Source: Streptomyces sp. NBC_00286 (GTDB lineage: Bacteria; Actinomycetota; Actinomycetes; Streptomycetales; Streptomycetaceae). Taken from it: a stretch of DNA of 64,000 nucleotides. Below are positions 34,119 to 43,128 of the stretch, in pieces. The notes under the pieces are model-generated. The model had not been told where the DNA came from. It saw only the letters and a program-made list of their open reading frames with translations, and searched no databases. The translations under genes and the position numbers were made by a program. Position 1 is the stretch's first letter, and each line of letters starts with the position of its first letter. The stretch covers positions 3,162,001 to 3,226,000 of the forward strand of contig NZ_CP108054.1 of NCBI RefSeq assembly GCF_036173125.1, given 5' to 3'.

Positions 34119-34922
34119 CTAGACCCGCCCCCAGGTCCCCCGGGCCCGCGCCATCGCATGGAGCGCCTCGACGTCCGCGGGCTTGAGCACACCTCCCGTA
34201 CGGGCCAGGGACGAGACGTCCGTGTCCTGGAGGACGCGTACCTCGCGCGGCGGGGGCTCGACCGAAACCTTCGACGGCCCGAACAGGGCCAGCACCGGAT
34301 GCACCTCCGCCGTCAGCGCGTACGACGCCCGGTCCGCGACGGACCGGACCCGGCGCAGCAACGGCGACGGCTCCCGGCGGCCCACCGTCACCATGGGATC
34401 GGCCACCAGTACCCGCTGCTTACGGGCGTACAGCGAATGGACGGCGAACAAGCCACCCGGCCCGATCACCAGGTGGTGCAGCCGGTCGCCTCCAGGAAGC
34501 GGAACGGAATGCAGCGCATGCCACCCCGCCCCCTCCAGCTCGTCCAGCGCCTCCCCCACCGCCAGCTCCGCGGCGAGCGCCCGCCGCCGGGGATCGGGAC
34601 GCAGCCGGTGCGGGGCGGCGGGATCGCGGTCCAGGGCGATCTGGAGGGCCTCACCGGGCCGGTTGGGGGCGAGGTCGTCGTCCGGGTGCAGGGTGAGCCG
34701 GGCGAGCTCCGCGGGGGTGGGGACCGGCGGCGGCCCCACGGTCACCGGGCCGGTCAGAAACGGACCGAGCGCGTCGAGAACGTCCTCGCGCCGGTCGTCG
34801 CTGAGCAGGTTGACCCGGCCCGCATCCCTGTCGTACCAGGCGACGTTCCTGCCGTCGGTGTGACAGACGTACAGCCGTTCCTGACCGTGCCGCCAGGTCG
34901 GTACAACGCGCAGTCCGCTCAT
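34119..34922 (-). CDS. NERD-like domain protein
   Basis: A 267-residue protein. The N-terminal part is WYDRDAGRVNLLSDDRRED; the middle is a NERD/nuclease-related fold (LAAELAVGEALDELEGAGWH, ALHSVPLPGGDRLHHLVIGP, GGLFAVHSLYARKQRVLVAD), a domain proposed to act in DNA processing. The Glu, Asp and Lys-type catalytic positions are only partly matched (VGEA, HHLVIGPGG, YARKQ). The final 60 residues contain DTDVSSLARTGGVLKPADVE. It converges with the esterase gene with a 19-bp gap. Confidence 0.75.
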   Translation of the reverse strand: MSGLRVVPTWRHGQERLYVCHTDGRNVAWYDRDAGRVNLLSDDRREDVLDALGPFLTGPVTVGPPPVPTPAELARLTLHPDDDLAPNRPGEALQIALDRDPAAPHRLRPDPRRRALAAELAVGEALDELEGAGWHALHSVPLPGGDRLHHLVIGPGGLFAVHSLYARKQRVLVADPMVTVGRREPSPLLRRVRSVADRASYALTAEVHPVLALFGPSKVSVEPPPREVRVLQDTDVSSLARTGGVLKPADVEALHAMARARGTWGRV

Positions 34923-35011
34923 GCACCATCACCCCAGACCATGGGAACAGGCGGGGTACTCCAGGGGCAAGAACCCGGTTACCTTTGTCACGACTTGAGC
35001 GGGAGGTGCCG

Positions 35012-35518
35012 TTGCGGCCCACTAGCAAGCGACCCGATGCGCCGGCTCCGGACGACCCGTGGAGTGAGATCGTGCCCGGCCTGTGGATGGGCGGCCACGA
35101 GTACGCGGACGGCTCCGGCGGGCTGAAATTTGCCGTCGTACGCGACGAGTTCGACCTCGTCCTGACCTTGCTCCGACTACCCGGCCACGGCCCTGACGAC
35201 CACGTGGAACACCACGTATGGCCGATCCCGGACGGCCCTCTCGACGGTACGCAGCTCGCCGGCGTCCTGCGGCTCGCACGGACCGCCGGCGAGGGGCTGA
35301 CGCAGGGCCGCCGGGTCCTGGTCCGCTGCTACCACGGCTACAACCGCTCGGGCCTGGTCGTCGCCCACGCCCTGATCCGCGCGGGCCACACCGCCGACGA
35401 GGCGATCCGTCTGATCCGCAGCCGCCGTTCCCGGTGGGCGCTGCACAACGATCTCTTCGTGGAGTACCTGAGAACCGGCCTCGACACGGTCCGAGTCCTC
35501 GAAGAGCTGGCCGAATGA
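35012..35518 (+). CDS. Dual-specificity phosphatase-family protein
   Basis: A 168-residue phosphatase with the Cys-X5-Arg loop RVLVRCYHGYNRSGLVVA, preceded by a general-acid region HHVWPIPDGPLDG. It would remove phosphate from Tyr, Ser or Thr. The start is TTG 35012 because GGGAGG lies 6 nt upstream; no ATG or GTG fits as well. The C-terminal RRSRWALHNDLFVEYLRTGL is typical of the bacterial family. It stands alone between the NERD gene and the Asn-rich gene. Confidence 0.85.
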   Translation: MRPTSKRPDAPAPDDPWSEIVPGLWMGGHEYADGSGGLKFAVVRDEFDLVLTLLRLPGHGPDDHVEHHVWPIPDGPLDGTQLAGVLRLARTAGEGLTQGRRVLVRCYHGYNRSGLVVAHALIRAGHTADEAIRLIRSRRSRWALHNDLFVEYLRTGLDTVRVLEELAE

Positions 35519-35674
35519 GCAGCCGAACGACCGGCTGAACGACCGGCTGAACGACGGGCTGATACCGGAACGCACCCCGATGGCGCAGCAGGAGAGGCGA
35601 CTCCCCAAGGTCGACTCATAGCGTGGCGATCAGTCACCAACAGTCACCCCTGCACCGTTCAGGAGGACCCCGCC

Positions 35675-36556
35675 ATGTCCCTGCGTTCCACTGCAACCCG
35701 CCTCGGCATAGCCACCGCCGCCGTCACCCTCGCCCTCACAGCCCCCGCCCCCGCCTTCGCGACCGGCGATGACAACGGCAACGACTGGGGCGGCCGGCAA
35801 AGCCGCCAGGACAACCCCGACAACAACGCCGGCAATACGGACCGGCCCAACAACAACACCTCCAACAACCCGAACAACATGGGCCGCCCCAACAACAACG
35901 GCAATAACTGGGGGCGCCCCAACAACAACGGCACCAACACGGACAGCCCCGGCAACAACGCGAACAGCACAGGTCGGCCCAACAGCAACGGCAACAATTG
36001 GGGTCGCCCGGACAACAACGCGAACAACACGGATCAGCCCAACAACAACTCCAACAACACGAACAACCCAGGTCGCCCCAACAACAACGGCAATAACTGG
36101 GGCCGTCCCGACAACAACGGCACCAACACCGGCCGCCCGAACAACAATGGCAACAACTGGGGCCGCCCGGACAACGGCAACTGGAACCGCCCCGACAACA
36201 ACACCAACAGCTCGGGCCGTCCCACCAACAACACCAACAGCTCGGGCCGCCCCGACAACGGCAACTGGAACCGCCCCGACAACAACGCAAACAACTCCGG
36301 CCGCCCCGACAGCAACCAAGAGTTCACCGAGGGCCGTGTCACCGCGGCCGGCGGGCTGACCCTCCGCGACAGGCCGACCGCCGACAGCAGGCAGATCGGC
36401 TTCGCCCCCCAGAGCTCGACCGTACGCATCTTCTGCCAGACGCCGGGAGCCACCGTCGACGGCAACCGCTTCTGGTACCTCCTCGCCGACGGCGTCTGGG
36501 CCTGGGGCTCCGCCCGCTACATCGACACCTTCGGCCACGAGCCCCGCTCCTGCTGA
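35675..36556 (+). CDS. Secreted Asn-rich repeat protein with C-terminal SH3 domain
   Basis: A 293-residue exported protein. A signal peptide covers 1-29 (VTLALTAPAPAFA). Residues 35-215 are a low-complexity repeat built from GRPNNNGNNWGRPDNNGTN units, extraordinarily rich in Asn and Gly and regularly spaced with Trp and Arg-Pro. Residues 220-293 form a bacterial SH3 domain (GLTLRDRPTADSRQIGFAPQ, RFWYLLADGVWAWGSARYID) with two Cys that may pair. SH3 domains in secreted proteins usually bind cell wall. AGGAGG precedes the ATG. Function is unknown; the Asn repeat may be an adhesive or a spacer. Confidence 0.85.
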   Translation: MSLRSTATRLGIATAAVTLALTAPAPAFATGDDNGNDWGGRQSRQDNPDNNAGNTDRPNNNTSNNPNNMGRPNNNGNNWGRPNNNGTNTDSPGNNANSTGRPNSNGNNWGRPDNNANNTDQPNNNSNNTNNPGRPNNNGNNWGRPDNNGTNTGRPNNNGNNWGRPDNGNWNRPDNNTNSSGRPTNNTNSSGRPDNGNWNRPDNNANNSGRPDSNQEFTEGRVTAAGGLTLRDRPTADSRQIGFAPQSSTVRIFCQTPGATVDGNRFWYLLADGVWAWGSARYIDTFGHEPRSC

Positions 36557-36586
36557 GCCCGGCCCAACGGGACAACGGTGCCCGAC

Positions 36587-38548
36587 TCACCCGCTCACCA
36601 CGGCCGTTGACGACGGCTCCCGGACAAGCGCGGCAGGCAGCGCCACGTACGCCGTGACACCTGAACCGGCAGTCGGCCGCAACTCCACATGGGCGCCGAG
36701 ACGGGAGGCGAGCGCACCCACCACATGGTGGCCGAGGAAGCGCGTGGGTGCCGTGAGGAAGGAACCGCTGCCGGACAGCAGGGCGTTGGCCTCGGCCATA
36801 CGTTCCTGGGTCATGCCGATACCGCGGTCGACGATCGCCAGGCAGTACTCGGCGCCGTCCCGCCAGCCGTAGACCTCGACCGCCTGCTGGGACGGGCTGA
36901 ACATCAGGGCGTTCTCGACGAGTTCGGCCAGCAGATGGGACAGCTCGGCGACGGCATGGCCGCGGATGCGGCAGGCCTCGACGTCGACGGCCGCCACCCG
37001 GCGGTACTGCTCGACCTCCGAAACGGCCGACTGCACCACCTCGGCGACGGTGACCATGCCCGGCAGGGACCGGGCGGGAGCCTCCTCGCCGGCGAGAACG
37101 AGCAGGGACTCGGCGTTGCGACGCATCCGCGTGGCCAGATGGTCGAGCTCGAAGAGCTCGGCGAGGGCGTCCGGGTCGAGTTCCTGGCTCTCCAGGGTGG
37201 TGATCAGGCCGAGCTGCCGCCTGAGCAGCGTCTGGTTGCGGCGACCGAGACTGGCCAGGGACTCGGTGCTGTTACGGCGCAGAACGGCCTGTTCGGCGGC
37301 GAGACCCACGGCGGTGTGCTCGACGTTGCGCAGGGCGGCGGCCAAGCGGGTGATCTCCCGTGCGGTGCCCGGGAGTTGGGGCCGACGTGGATCGTCGGGA
37401 CCGTCCAGATGGGACGTGTCCGGGTCCGCCTCCTGGATGCGTTTGACGACCGTCGGCAGCCGAGTGCCCGCGACCGCGTCGGCCTCGTCGGCGAGGGCGC
37501 CGAGGGGACGGGTGATGGAGCGCGCGGAGATGACGGCGAGCGCGGTGGCCACGACGACGATCAGCGCGCCCAGGCCGAGGAAGCCGCCGAGCTCGAGGGT
37601 GGCGGCGGCGCCGCTGTCGTCGGCGTCGGCGCGTACGTCGTCGCCAACGGTGCGCTGTGCGTCGTGCAGATCGTCGACGAGGGTCGTCATGTCCCGCCAC
37701 CAACGGGCCGGGGCGACGTCCAGCCGTGAGCCGTCCGCCCCGCGCTCGGCCAGCGTCTCGTAGCCGCTGACGCGCCGGGCGGCGGCCGTCTTGAAGGCCG
37801 CGTCGAGGTCGGACCGCTGGGCGGGCGTGGCGAGTTGGCGGAACTGGCCGAGCGCGGCGAGGCGGGTGGCGCGGATCTCTGTGAAGTCGAGGTACTCGCC
37901 ACCGCGGAAGCGCCCGGCCGCGAACACCCCGTTGAGCGAGCCGCGTTCGAGGGCCACGGCCTCGGTGGCGCGGGCCAGGGCCTGCAGGGCCTGGACGCCC
38001 TCGGTGATACGGCGCTCGCCGTGTGCCGCGCCCGCGGACTCGGCGTCGATGAGGGCGGTGACGGCCTTGGTGTAGTAGGCGAGGGTGCCGGCCCGGTCGG
38101 CGGTACCGCCGTCGACCTCGGCACGGGTGACGGCGAGATCGACGAGGGGCACTTGGGCATCGTCGAGGGCGGAGGCGGCGGCACCTGGCAGATCACCGCT
38201 CTCCTCCGAGAGCACCGCTCGCAGTGCGGCGGAGGCGTCGTCGGTACGGTCCCGCTGGTTCCGTACGTCGTCCTGGTACTCCTCCGCACCGCCCAACAGC
38301 CCGTTGGTGAGCCCGCGTTCGCGTTGCAGTTCCCGTACGAGATCCTGCACCCGCAGCAGCACGCCCACCTGCGCCTCGGTCTCCTGAGCGGCGGACCAGT
38401 CGGCGGCGCGGTCGGCGACGCCGAGCCCCGTCAGAACGAGCAGCAGGCAAGTCGGCACGGCCAGCACGATGGCCATGCGCCCACGGATGGAGTTCCAGCC
38501 GGGAAGGGCTGGAAGGGTGGGAAGTTTGGTCAGCACGTTCCCCGTCAT
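36587..38548 (-). CDS. NIT-domain membrane sensor histidine kinase
   Basis: A 653-residue kinase. TM1 lies near residue 25 (MAIVLAVPTCLLLVLTGLGV), a NIT (nitrate/nitrite-sensor-type) extracellular domain with long helices at about 50-320 (RELQRERGLTNGLLGG), and TM2 (LELGGFLGLGALIVVVATAL). A HAMP-like segment and dimerisation helices follow (LDHLATRMRRNAESLLVLAG), then an ATPase with N-box LLAELVENALMFSP and G-box IVDRGIGM. It resembles CvnA-type conservon kinases but no roadblock or GTPase gene follows. ATG 38548 is used; an upstream start 15 codons earlier is less likely. Confidence 0.9.
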   Translation of the reverse strand: MTGNVLTKLPTLPALPGWNSIRGRMAIVLAVPTCLLLVLTGLGVADRAADWSAAQETEAQVGVLLRVQDLVRELQRERGLTNGLLGGAEEYQDDVRNQRDRTDDASAALRAVLSEESGDLPGAAASALDDAQVPLVDLAVTRAEVDGGTADRAGTLAYYTKAVTALIDAESAGAAHGERRITEGVQALQALARATEAVALERGSLNGVFAAGRFRGGEYLDFTEIRATRLAALGQFRQLATPAQRSDLDAAFKTAAARRVSGYETLAERGADGSRLDVAPARWWRDMTTLVDDLHDAQRTVGDDVRADADDSGAAATLELGGFLGLGALIVVVATALAVISARSITRPLGALADEADAVAGTRLPTVVKRIQEADPDTSHLDGPDDPRRPQLPGTAREITRLAAALRNVEHTAVGLAAEQAVLRRNSTESLASLGRRNQTLLRRQLGLITTLESQELDPDALAELFELDHLATRMRRNAESLLVLAGEEAPARSLPGMVTVAEVVQSAVSEVEQYRRVAAVDVEACRIRGHAVAELSHLLAELVENALMFSPSQQAVEVYGWRDGAEYCLAIVDRGIGMTQERMAEANALLSGSGSFLTAPTRFLGHHVVGALASRLGAHVELRPTAGSGVTAYVALPAALVREPSSTAVVSG

Positions 38549-38753
38549 GCCCCGCGAGGCTACGGACGGGCCGGTGAGGCGGTGGTTTCCCACCCGTAAG
38601 ACATCGGTGCACAGGAACTCACCCTGCGCCAGCGGCAGTTGTGAGAAGCGGAGGTAAGGGGACGGGAGGCGCGGCCCCCGGCAGCACGGGTTCCGCTTTC
38701 AAGGGTTGAGACAGGCCTTGAGCGCACCGCCGAGCCGACCTAACGTTCGGTCC

Positions 38754-39260
38754 ATGCCTGAACCCGCCGCGTACGAACTCGCCCAGGTCAACATCGCCCG
38801 TCTCAAGGCCCCGCTGGATTCCCCGCAGTTGAAGGACTTCGTCGACGCCCTCGACCCGGTGAACGCGGTCGCCGACACCTCGGACGGCTTCGTCTGGCGC
38901 CTGCAGAGCGACTCGGGCAACGCGACGGACGTCCCCGTCTTCGGCGACGACTGGCTCATCGTCAACATGTCGGTATGGCGCGACACCAACGCCCTCACGG
39001 CCTTCATGTACCAGGGCCGGCACCGTGAGTTGCTGTCCCGCCGCCGCGAGTGGTTCGAGCGGCTTCAGGAAGCGGTCACGGCCCTGTGGTGGGTCCCGGC
39101 CGGCCACCGCCCGACGGTCGCGGAAGCAGAGTCCCGCCTACTCCACCTGCGGACACACGGCCCCACGCCCTACGCATTCACTCTCCGGACGTCGTTCTCA
39201 CCGGGAGCCTCGGAGCCGGTCCTCGGCGAGGTACCGGAGGGGTTGGGCTGCTCGGTCTAG
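38754..39260 (+). CDS. DUF3291 protein
   Basis: A 168-residue cytoplasmic protein of the DUF3291 family. Hallmarks: YELAQVNIARLKAPLDSPQL, VDALDPVNAVADTSDGFVWR, WLIVNMSVWRDTNALTAFMY and HRELLSRRREWFERL, then LWWVPAGHRPTVAEAESRL. These are small ferredoxin-like folds related to antibiotic-biosynthesis monooxygenases, with no proven reaction. TAACGT lies about 8 nt upstream of the ATG, so it is probably leaderless. Its stop overlaps the convergent Uma2 gene by 4 bp. Confidence 0.87.
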   Translation: MPEPAAYELAQVNIARLKAPLDSPQLKDFVDALDPVNAVADTSDGFVWRLQSDSGNATDVPVFGDDWLIVNMSVWRDTNALTAFMYQGRHRELLSRRREWFERLQEAVTALWWVPAGHRPTVAEAESRLLHLRTHGPTPYAFTLRTSFSPGASEPVLGEVPEGLGCSV

Positions 39261-39856
39261 CGACGGCGGTTGATGGCGGTGAGGTCGATTTCGACGGGGA
39301 AGGGGACGGTCAGTTCGAGTTTGTCGTGGAAGATGCCGGTCGGGACGTACGTTGTGGTAGCGGGGTCGAGTTCGTAGACGTAGACCACGGGGAGTCCGTC
39401 GTTCTGCTCGATCCGCCAGTAGTTACTGATGCCGGCCTTGGCGTATTTCCGGGGCTTGGTCTCACGGTCGCGCTCCTCGGAGTCCTCGGACACGACCTCG
39501 ACGGCGAGGACGACATCCTCCGGCAGAAGCCGCGTGTCCTTGGGCCCGGTATCAGCGCCGGCGCGGGCCACCAGGACGTCCGGCTCCGGGCGGTTGTGGC
39601 GACCGAGGGTGACGGTGAATTCACGGTAGACGTCGAACTCGTCCGGTGCCTGGTCGAGCAGTGCATTGTCCAGCATTCGAATCGTGCGCATGTGAAACGA
39701 CGTCTGCGGACTCACGAAGACAAGGCTCCCGTCGATCAGCTCCGTGTGCGGAGGAAGGTTGGGAAGCTCGTCCAGGTCGTCGGCCGTCCAGCCACCCTGC
39801 GGCGGACGGACCCACTCGTAGTCGTCGTCCACCCCGTAGTCGCGTGCGGCGCTCAT
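39257..39856 (-). CDS. Uma2-family (PD-(D/E)XK-like) protein
   Basis: A 199-residue Uma2-family protein. The fold core has ELIDGSLVFVSPQTSFHMRT, the catalytic-type Asp in EPDVLVARAG, and Glu-X-Ser plus Lys further on (LAVEVVSEDSEERDRETKPR, KYAKAGISNYWRIE). Members are predicted nucleases of unknown target and are expanded in Streptomyces. ATG 39856 has GGGAGC upstream and is preferred over ATG 39868. It sits between DUF3291 and the first diiron gene without obvious link to either. Confidence 0.87.
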   Translation of the reverse strand: MSAARDYGVDDDYEWVRPPQGGWTADDLDELPNLPPHTELIDGSLVFVSPQTSFHMRTIRMLDNALLDQAPDEFDVYREFTVTLGRHNRPEPDVLVARAGADTGPKDTRLLPEDVVLAVEVVSEDSEERDRETKPRKYAKAGISNYWRIEQNDGLPVVYVYELDPATTTYVPTGIFHDKLELTVPFPVEIDLTAINRRR

Positions 39857-39962
39857 GATCGCTCCCATGTGACGGAGTCTGCCGGGCACAGTCAGCGTAC
39901 TCGGGGGAATATGCCGATTCGCCCGACGCTCGAGTGATCAGCCCGCGCGGCGTTGACCCGCC

Positions 39963-41069
39963 TCAGCCGTCCGCCCCCGCCTCGATCGCCCCCTCCACCT
40001 CCGCCACCCGCTCCCGCTCCTCCGTCGCGAAGCGTTCCGCGTCCAGTTTTTCTGCGATCTCCTCGTCCTGCGCCATCAGCAGATCCAGATTCGAGTTGCC
40101 CATCTCGAAGACGCCCATGTCGACGTAGGCCTGTTGCAGGCGTTTGCCCCACAGACCGATGTCCTTGACGCAGGGGACGATGCGGCTGAAGAGCAACTGG
40201 CGGAAGAGGGCGAGGAATTCGGACTGTTCGCTGTACTCCTCGGCTTCCGCCTTGGGGATGCCGAAGTTCTCCAGGACCTCGACGCCGCGCAGCCGGTCGC
40301 GCATCAGGTAGCAGCCCTCGATGACGAACTCCTCGCGTTCGCGCAGTTCGGCGTCGGAGAGCTGCTTGTAGTAGTCGCGCAGCGCCATGCGGCCGAAGGC
40401 CACATGACGGGCCTCGTCCTGCATGACGTACGCGAGGATCTGCCGCGGCAGCGGCTTGTCGGTCGTGTCCCTGATCATGCCGAAGGCGGCAAGAGCGAGG
40501 CCCTCGATCAGGACCTGCATTCCGAGGTACGGCATGTCCCAGCGCGAGTCGCGCAGAGTGTCGCCGAGCAGGGACTGGAGGTTGTCGTTGACCGGGTAGA
40601 CCAGCCCGATCTTCTCGTGCAGGAAACGTCCGTAGATCTCCGCGTGCCGGGCCTCGTCCATCGTCTGGGTCGCGGAGTAGAACTTGGCGTCCAGGTCGGG
40701 CACGGACTCGACGATCCGCGCCGCGCACACCATCGCGCCCTGCTCGCCGTGCAGAAACTGGCTGAACTGCCAGGAGGCGTAGTGCTTGCGCAACTCGCCC
40801 TTGTCCCGCTCCGTCATCTTCGCCCAGTGCCGCGTGCCGTAGAGGGTGAGTGACTCGTCGGGGATACCGAGCGGGTCGTACGGGTCCACCTCCAGGTCCC
40901 ACTCGATACGTCGCTGTCCGTCCCACTGCTTGTCCTTGCCCTTCTGATACAGGGCGAGCAGCCGTTCGCGTCCGTCGTCGTACTCCCAGCTGAACCGTGC
41001 CGCACCGCTCGCGGGCACCTGCCAGAGGGGGTCTCCCGGGTCCTGGGCATAGAGGTCATACGTCGGCAT
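39963..41069 (-). CDS. Ferritin-like diiron protein
   Basis: A 368-residue ferritin-fold protein. Diiron-type motifs: QFLHGEQGAMVCAARIVES (Glu), QTMDEARHAEIYGRF (E-x-x-H), LIEGLALAAFG (Glu), and VMQDEARHVAFGRMAL (E-x-x-H). This arrangement is like ribonucleotide reductase R2-like ligand-binding oxidases and related carboxylate-bridged iron enzymes. The C-terminus is a charged tail with an EEIAEKLDAERFATEERERV coiled coil. It is divergent from an AurF-like gene across a 143-bp gap. ATG 41069 is used; an upstream start would add 13 residues. Confidence 0.82.
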   Translation of the reverse strand: MPTYDLYAQDPGDPLWQVPASGAARFSWEYDDGRERLLALYQKGKDKQWDGQRRIEWDLEVDPYDPLGIPDESLTLYGTRHWAKMTERDKGELRKHYASWQFSQFLHGEQGAMVCAARIVESVPDLDAKFYSATQTMDEARHAEIYGRFLHEKIGLVYPVNDNLQSLLGDTLRDSRWDMPYLGMQVLIEGLALAAFGMIRDTTDKPLPRQILAYVMQDEARHVAFGRMALRDYYKQLSDAELREREEFVIEGCYLMRDRLRGVEVLENFGIPKAEAEEYSEQSEFLALFRQLLFSRIVPCVKDIGLWGKRLQQAYVDMGVFEMGNSNLDLLMAQDEEIAEKLDAERFATEERERVAEVEGAIEAGADG

Positions 41070-41212
41070 GGTGCGCAGGCTCCCGCGTGCTAGACGAAGT
41101 GTCAACAAGTCTCACGCAAGGGATTGACGCGCTTGCTGACAGGCGGTCTCATAAGCGTTGACCACCGGTAACTCCCGTTGCCTGTCCGGATCTTCGAAGA
41201 GGTGGCTCGGCC

Positions 41213-42151
41213 ATGACGACCGTGACGGAAGCCGACGCGCTCGAAGGGGTGCGCGATGCCCTCGGCCTGCTCAGGGACCGGGAACAGGTGGCCGCACGAC
41301 TGCTCGACGCGTCCGCGAAGCACTCCTTCGACCCCGACGAGGAGCTGGACTGGGACGCGCCCTTCGAGGACGGCAAGTGGTTCTGGCCGCCTGAGCTGGT
41401 GTCTTTGTACGACACGCCTCTGTGGCGGCGGATGTCCGAGGAGCAGCGCTTCCTGCTCTCCCGGCATGAGGCGGCGGCGCTGGCCTCGTTGGGGATCTGG
41501 TTCGAGATCATCCTGATGCAGTTGCTCGTACGGCATATCTATGACAAGGCGGCGACCAGCGCGCATGTGCGCTATGCGCTGACCGAGATCGAGGACGAGT
41601 GCCGTCACTCGAAGATGTTCGCCCGCCTCATCAGCCGGGGCGGCACCCCTTACTACCCGGTGAGCCGCGTCCACCAGAACCTCGGGCGCCTCTTCAAGAC
41701 GATCTCCACCACCCCCGGTTCCTTTACGGCGACGCTGCTCGGCGAGGAGGTCCTCGACTGGATGCAGCGCCTGACGTTCCCGGACGAACGCGTCCAGCCC
41801 CTGATCCGCGGCGTCACCCGCATCCACGTCGTCGAGGAGTCCCGTCACGTGCGCTACGCCCGTGAGGAGCTCCGGCGCCAGATGGTGACCGCGCCGCGCT
41901 GGTCGCGGGAGTTCACGCGTGTCTCCTCCGGGGAGTTCGCGCGCGTCTTCTCTGTCGCGTTCGTCAATCCCGACGTCTATACGAACGTCGGGCTCGATCG
42001 TCGCGAGGCGTTGACTCAGGTGCGGGCCAGTGCGCATCGGCGGGAGGTCATGCAGACGGGGGCTCGGCGGTTGACGGACTTTCTCGATGACATCGGGGTG
42101 TTGCGAGGTGCCGGGCGGCGCTTGTGGAGGTCGTCCGGGTTGCTGCCGTGA
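41213..42151 (+). CDS. AurF-like diiron oxygenase
   Basis: A 312-residue protein of the AurF family (p-aminobenzoate N-oxygenase type). The diiron ligand motifs are EIEDECRHSKMFARLI and VVEESRHVRYAREELRR, with Glu in GIWFEIILMQ and LGEEVLDWM. AurF itself oxidises an arylamine to a nitro group; most relatives have unknown substrates and no biosynthetic cluster is seen here. A TetR-family gene lies downstream on the same strand beyond a 977-bp repeat-filled gap. The intergenic region to the divergent partner contains TTGACG and TTGACA-like hexamers. Confidence 0.87.
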   Translation: MTTVTEADALEGVRDALGLLRDREQVAARLLDASAKHSFDPDEELDWDAPFEDGKWFWPPELVSLYDTPLWRRMSEEQRFLLSRHEAAALASLGIWFEIILMQLLVRHIYDKAATSAHVRYALTEIEDECRHSKMFARLISRGGTPYYPVSRVHQNLGRLFKTISTTPGSFTATLLGEEVLDWMQRLTFPDERVQPLIRGVTRIHVVEESRHVRYAREELRRQMVTAPRWSREFTRVSSGEFARVFSVAFVNPDVYTNVGLDRREALTQVRASAHRREVMQTGARRLTDFLDDIGVLRGAGRRLWRSSGLLP

Positions 42152-43128
42152 CGCGGCGCGGGCCAGGCGTTTCCTTTCCCCAGCCCTGCCCCTTCCCGGC
42201 TGTAACAATGTGCGGCTCCGCCGCGTGGGGAGGCTGCGCCCCCAGGCCCCGGCGCCTTCGGCGGGTTTGTGGGGTGGGTGGGGCCCTCCCGCGGGTGGGT
42301 GGGGCCCTCCCGCGGGTGGGTGGGGTGCCTACCGCGGGTGGGTGGGGTGCCTACCGGGTGGGTGGGGTGCCTACCGGGTGGGTGGGTTCGGTTCGTTGGC
42401 GACTGCGGGTGCGTCGTGGCTTCGCGCTGTTCCCCAGTCCCGCCCCTTCCCGGCTGTAACAATTTGCGGCTCCGCCGCGTGGGGGGCTGCGCCCCAGGCC
42501 CCCGCCAGGGGGTGGTTGGTGACACTTCGTGTCGCGGCTGCGGGTGCGTTGGGGCTGGTCGCGCAGTTCCCCGCGCCCCTGAAAAGCCTGCGACTGCCGG
42601 CATCCCGACGAGCAAGCGACCCGAAATAGTTCGCACCCCGGAAGGCGCCCGCGCCCGAGCAGCCCGTGCGCGGAAGGCGCCCGCACCCGGGCAGCCCGTG
42701 CCCGGAAGGCGCCTGCGTCCCGAGCATGCCCGCGGTCCGGAAAGGCCGCCGGGGGGGGAGCCCGCGCCCCCATGGCCCCGCAGCCGCCCACGGCGGCAAG
42801 GGGACGGGGCGGGGGTGTGCGCCCGCAGCGGCCGGCGCGCCAACACCGGCACCCCCTACCAGCCAACAGCAACGCGCGCCGGTCCGAGGACGGACACCCC
42901 CGACGCGGCCCCGCACCCACCACCCACCCAAGCGGCGCGAGGCTGTGACATATGCGGCTCCCCCGCGTGGCCGCGACCAGCCACGACGAACCGTCAGCCG
43001 CCCAACCGCCGGAGGCACCCCGCGTGGGCGCGACCAGCCACAACGGCGCCGTCAGCCGACAACGAACCCAACCGCCCAACCGCCGGAGGCAACCCGCAGC
43101 CGACAACGAACCCAGTACCCTGACCGAT
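42152..43128. repeat. Repeat-packed intergenic region
   Basis: No gene is supported. Two 70-bp direct repeats (42178-42250 and 42433-42507) share CCTTCCCGGCTGTAACAAT and TGCGGCTCCGCCGCGTGGGG. Between them is a G-rich tandem array (about 42252-42391) of GGTGGGTGGGGTGCCTACC units. A GTGTCGCGGCTGCGGGTGCG then GGTCGCGCAGTTCCCCGCGC block follows at about 42526-42580. At 42600-42740 there are tandem GGAAGGCGCC and GCCCGTGC segments. Inverted copies of the GACCAGCCAC block lie at 42948-43095. Confidence 0.8.

Noticed and set aside
35630..36538. Minus-strand frames encoding Val/Gly- or Cys/Arg-rich proteins opposite the Asn-rich gene
   Set aside because: They mirror the AAC-rich repeats. Only the plus-strand frame has a signal peptide, AGGAGG and a recognisable SH3 domain.
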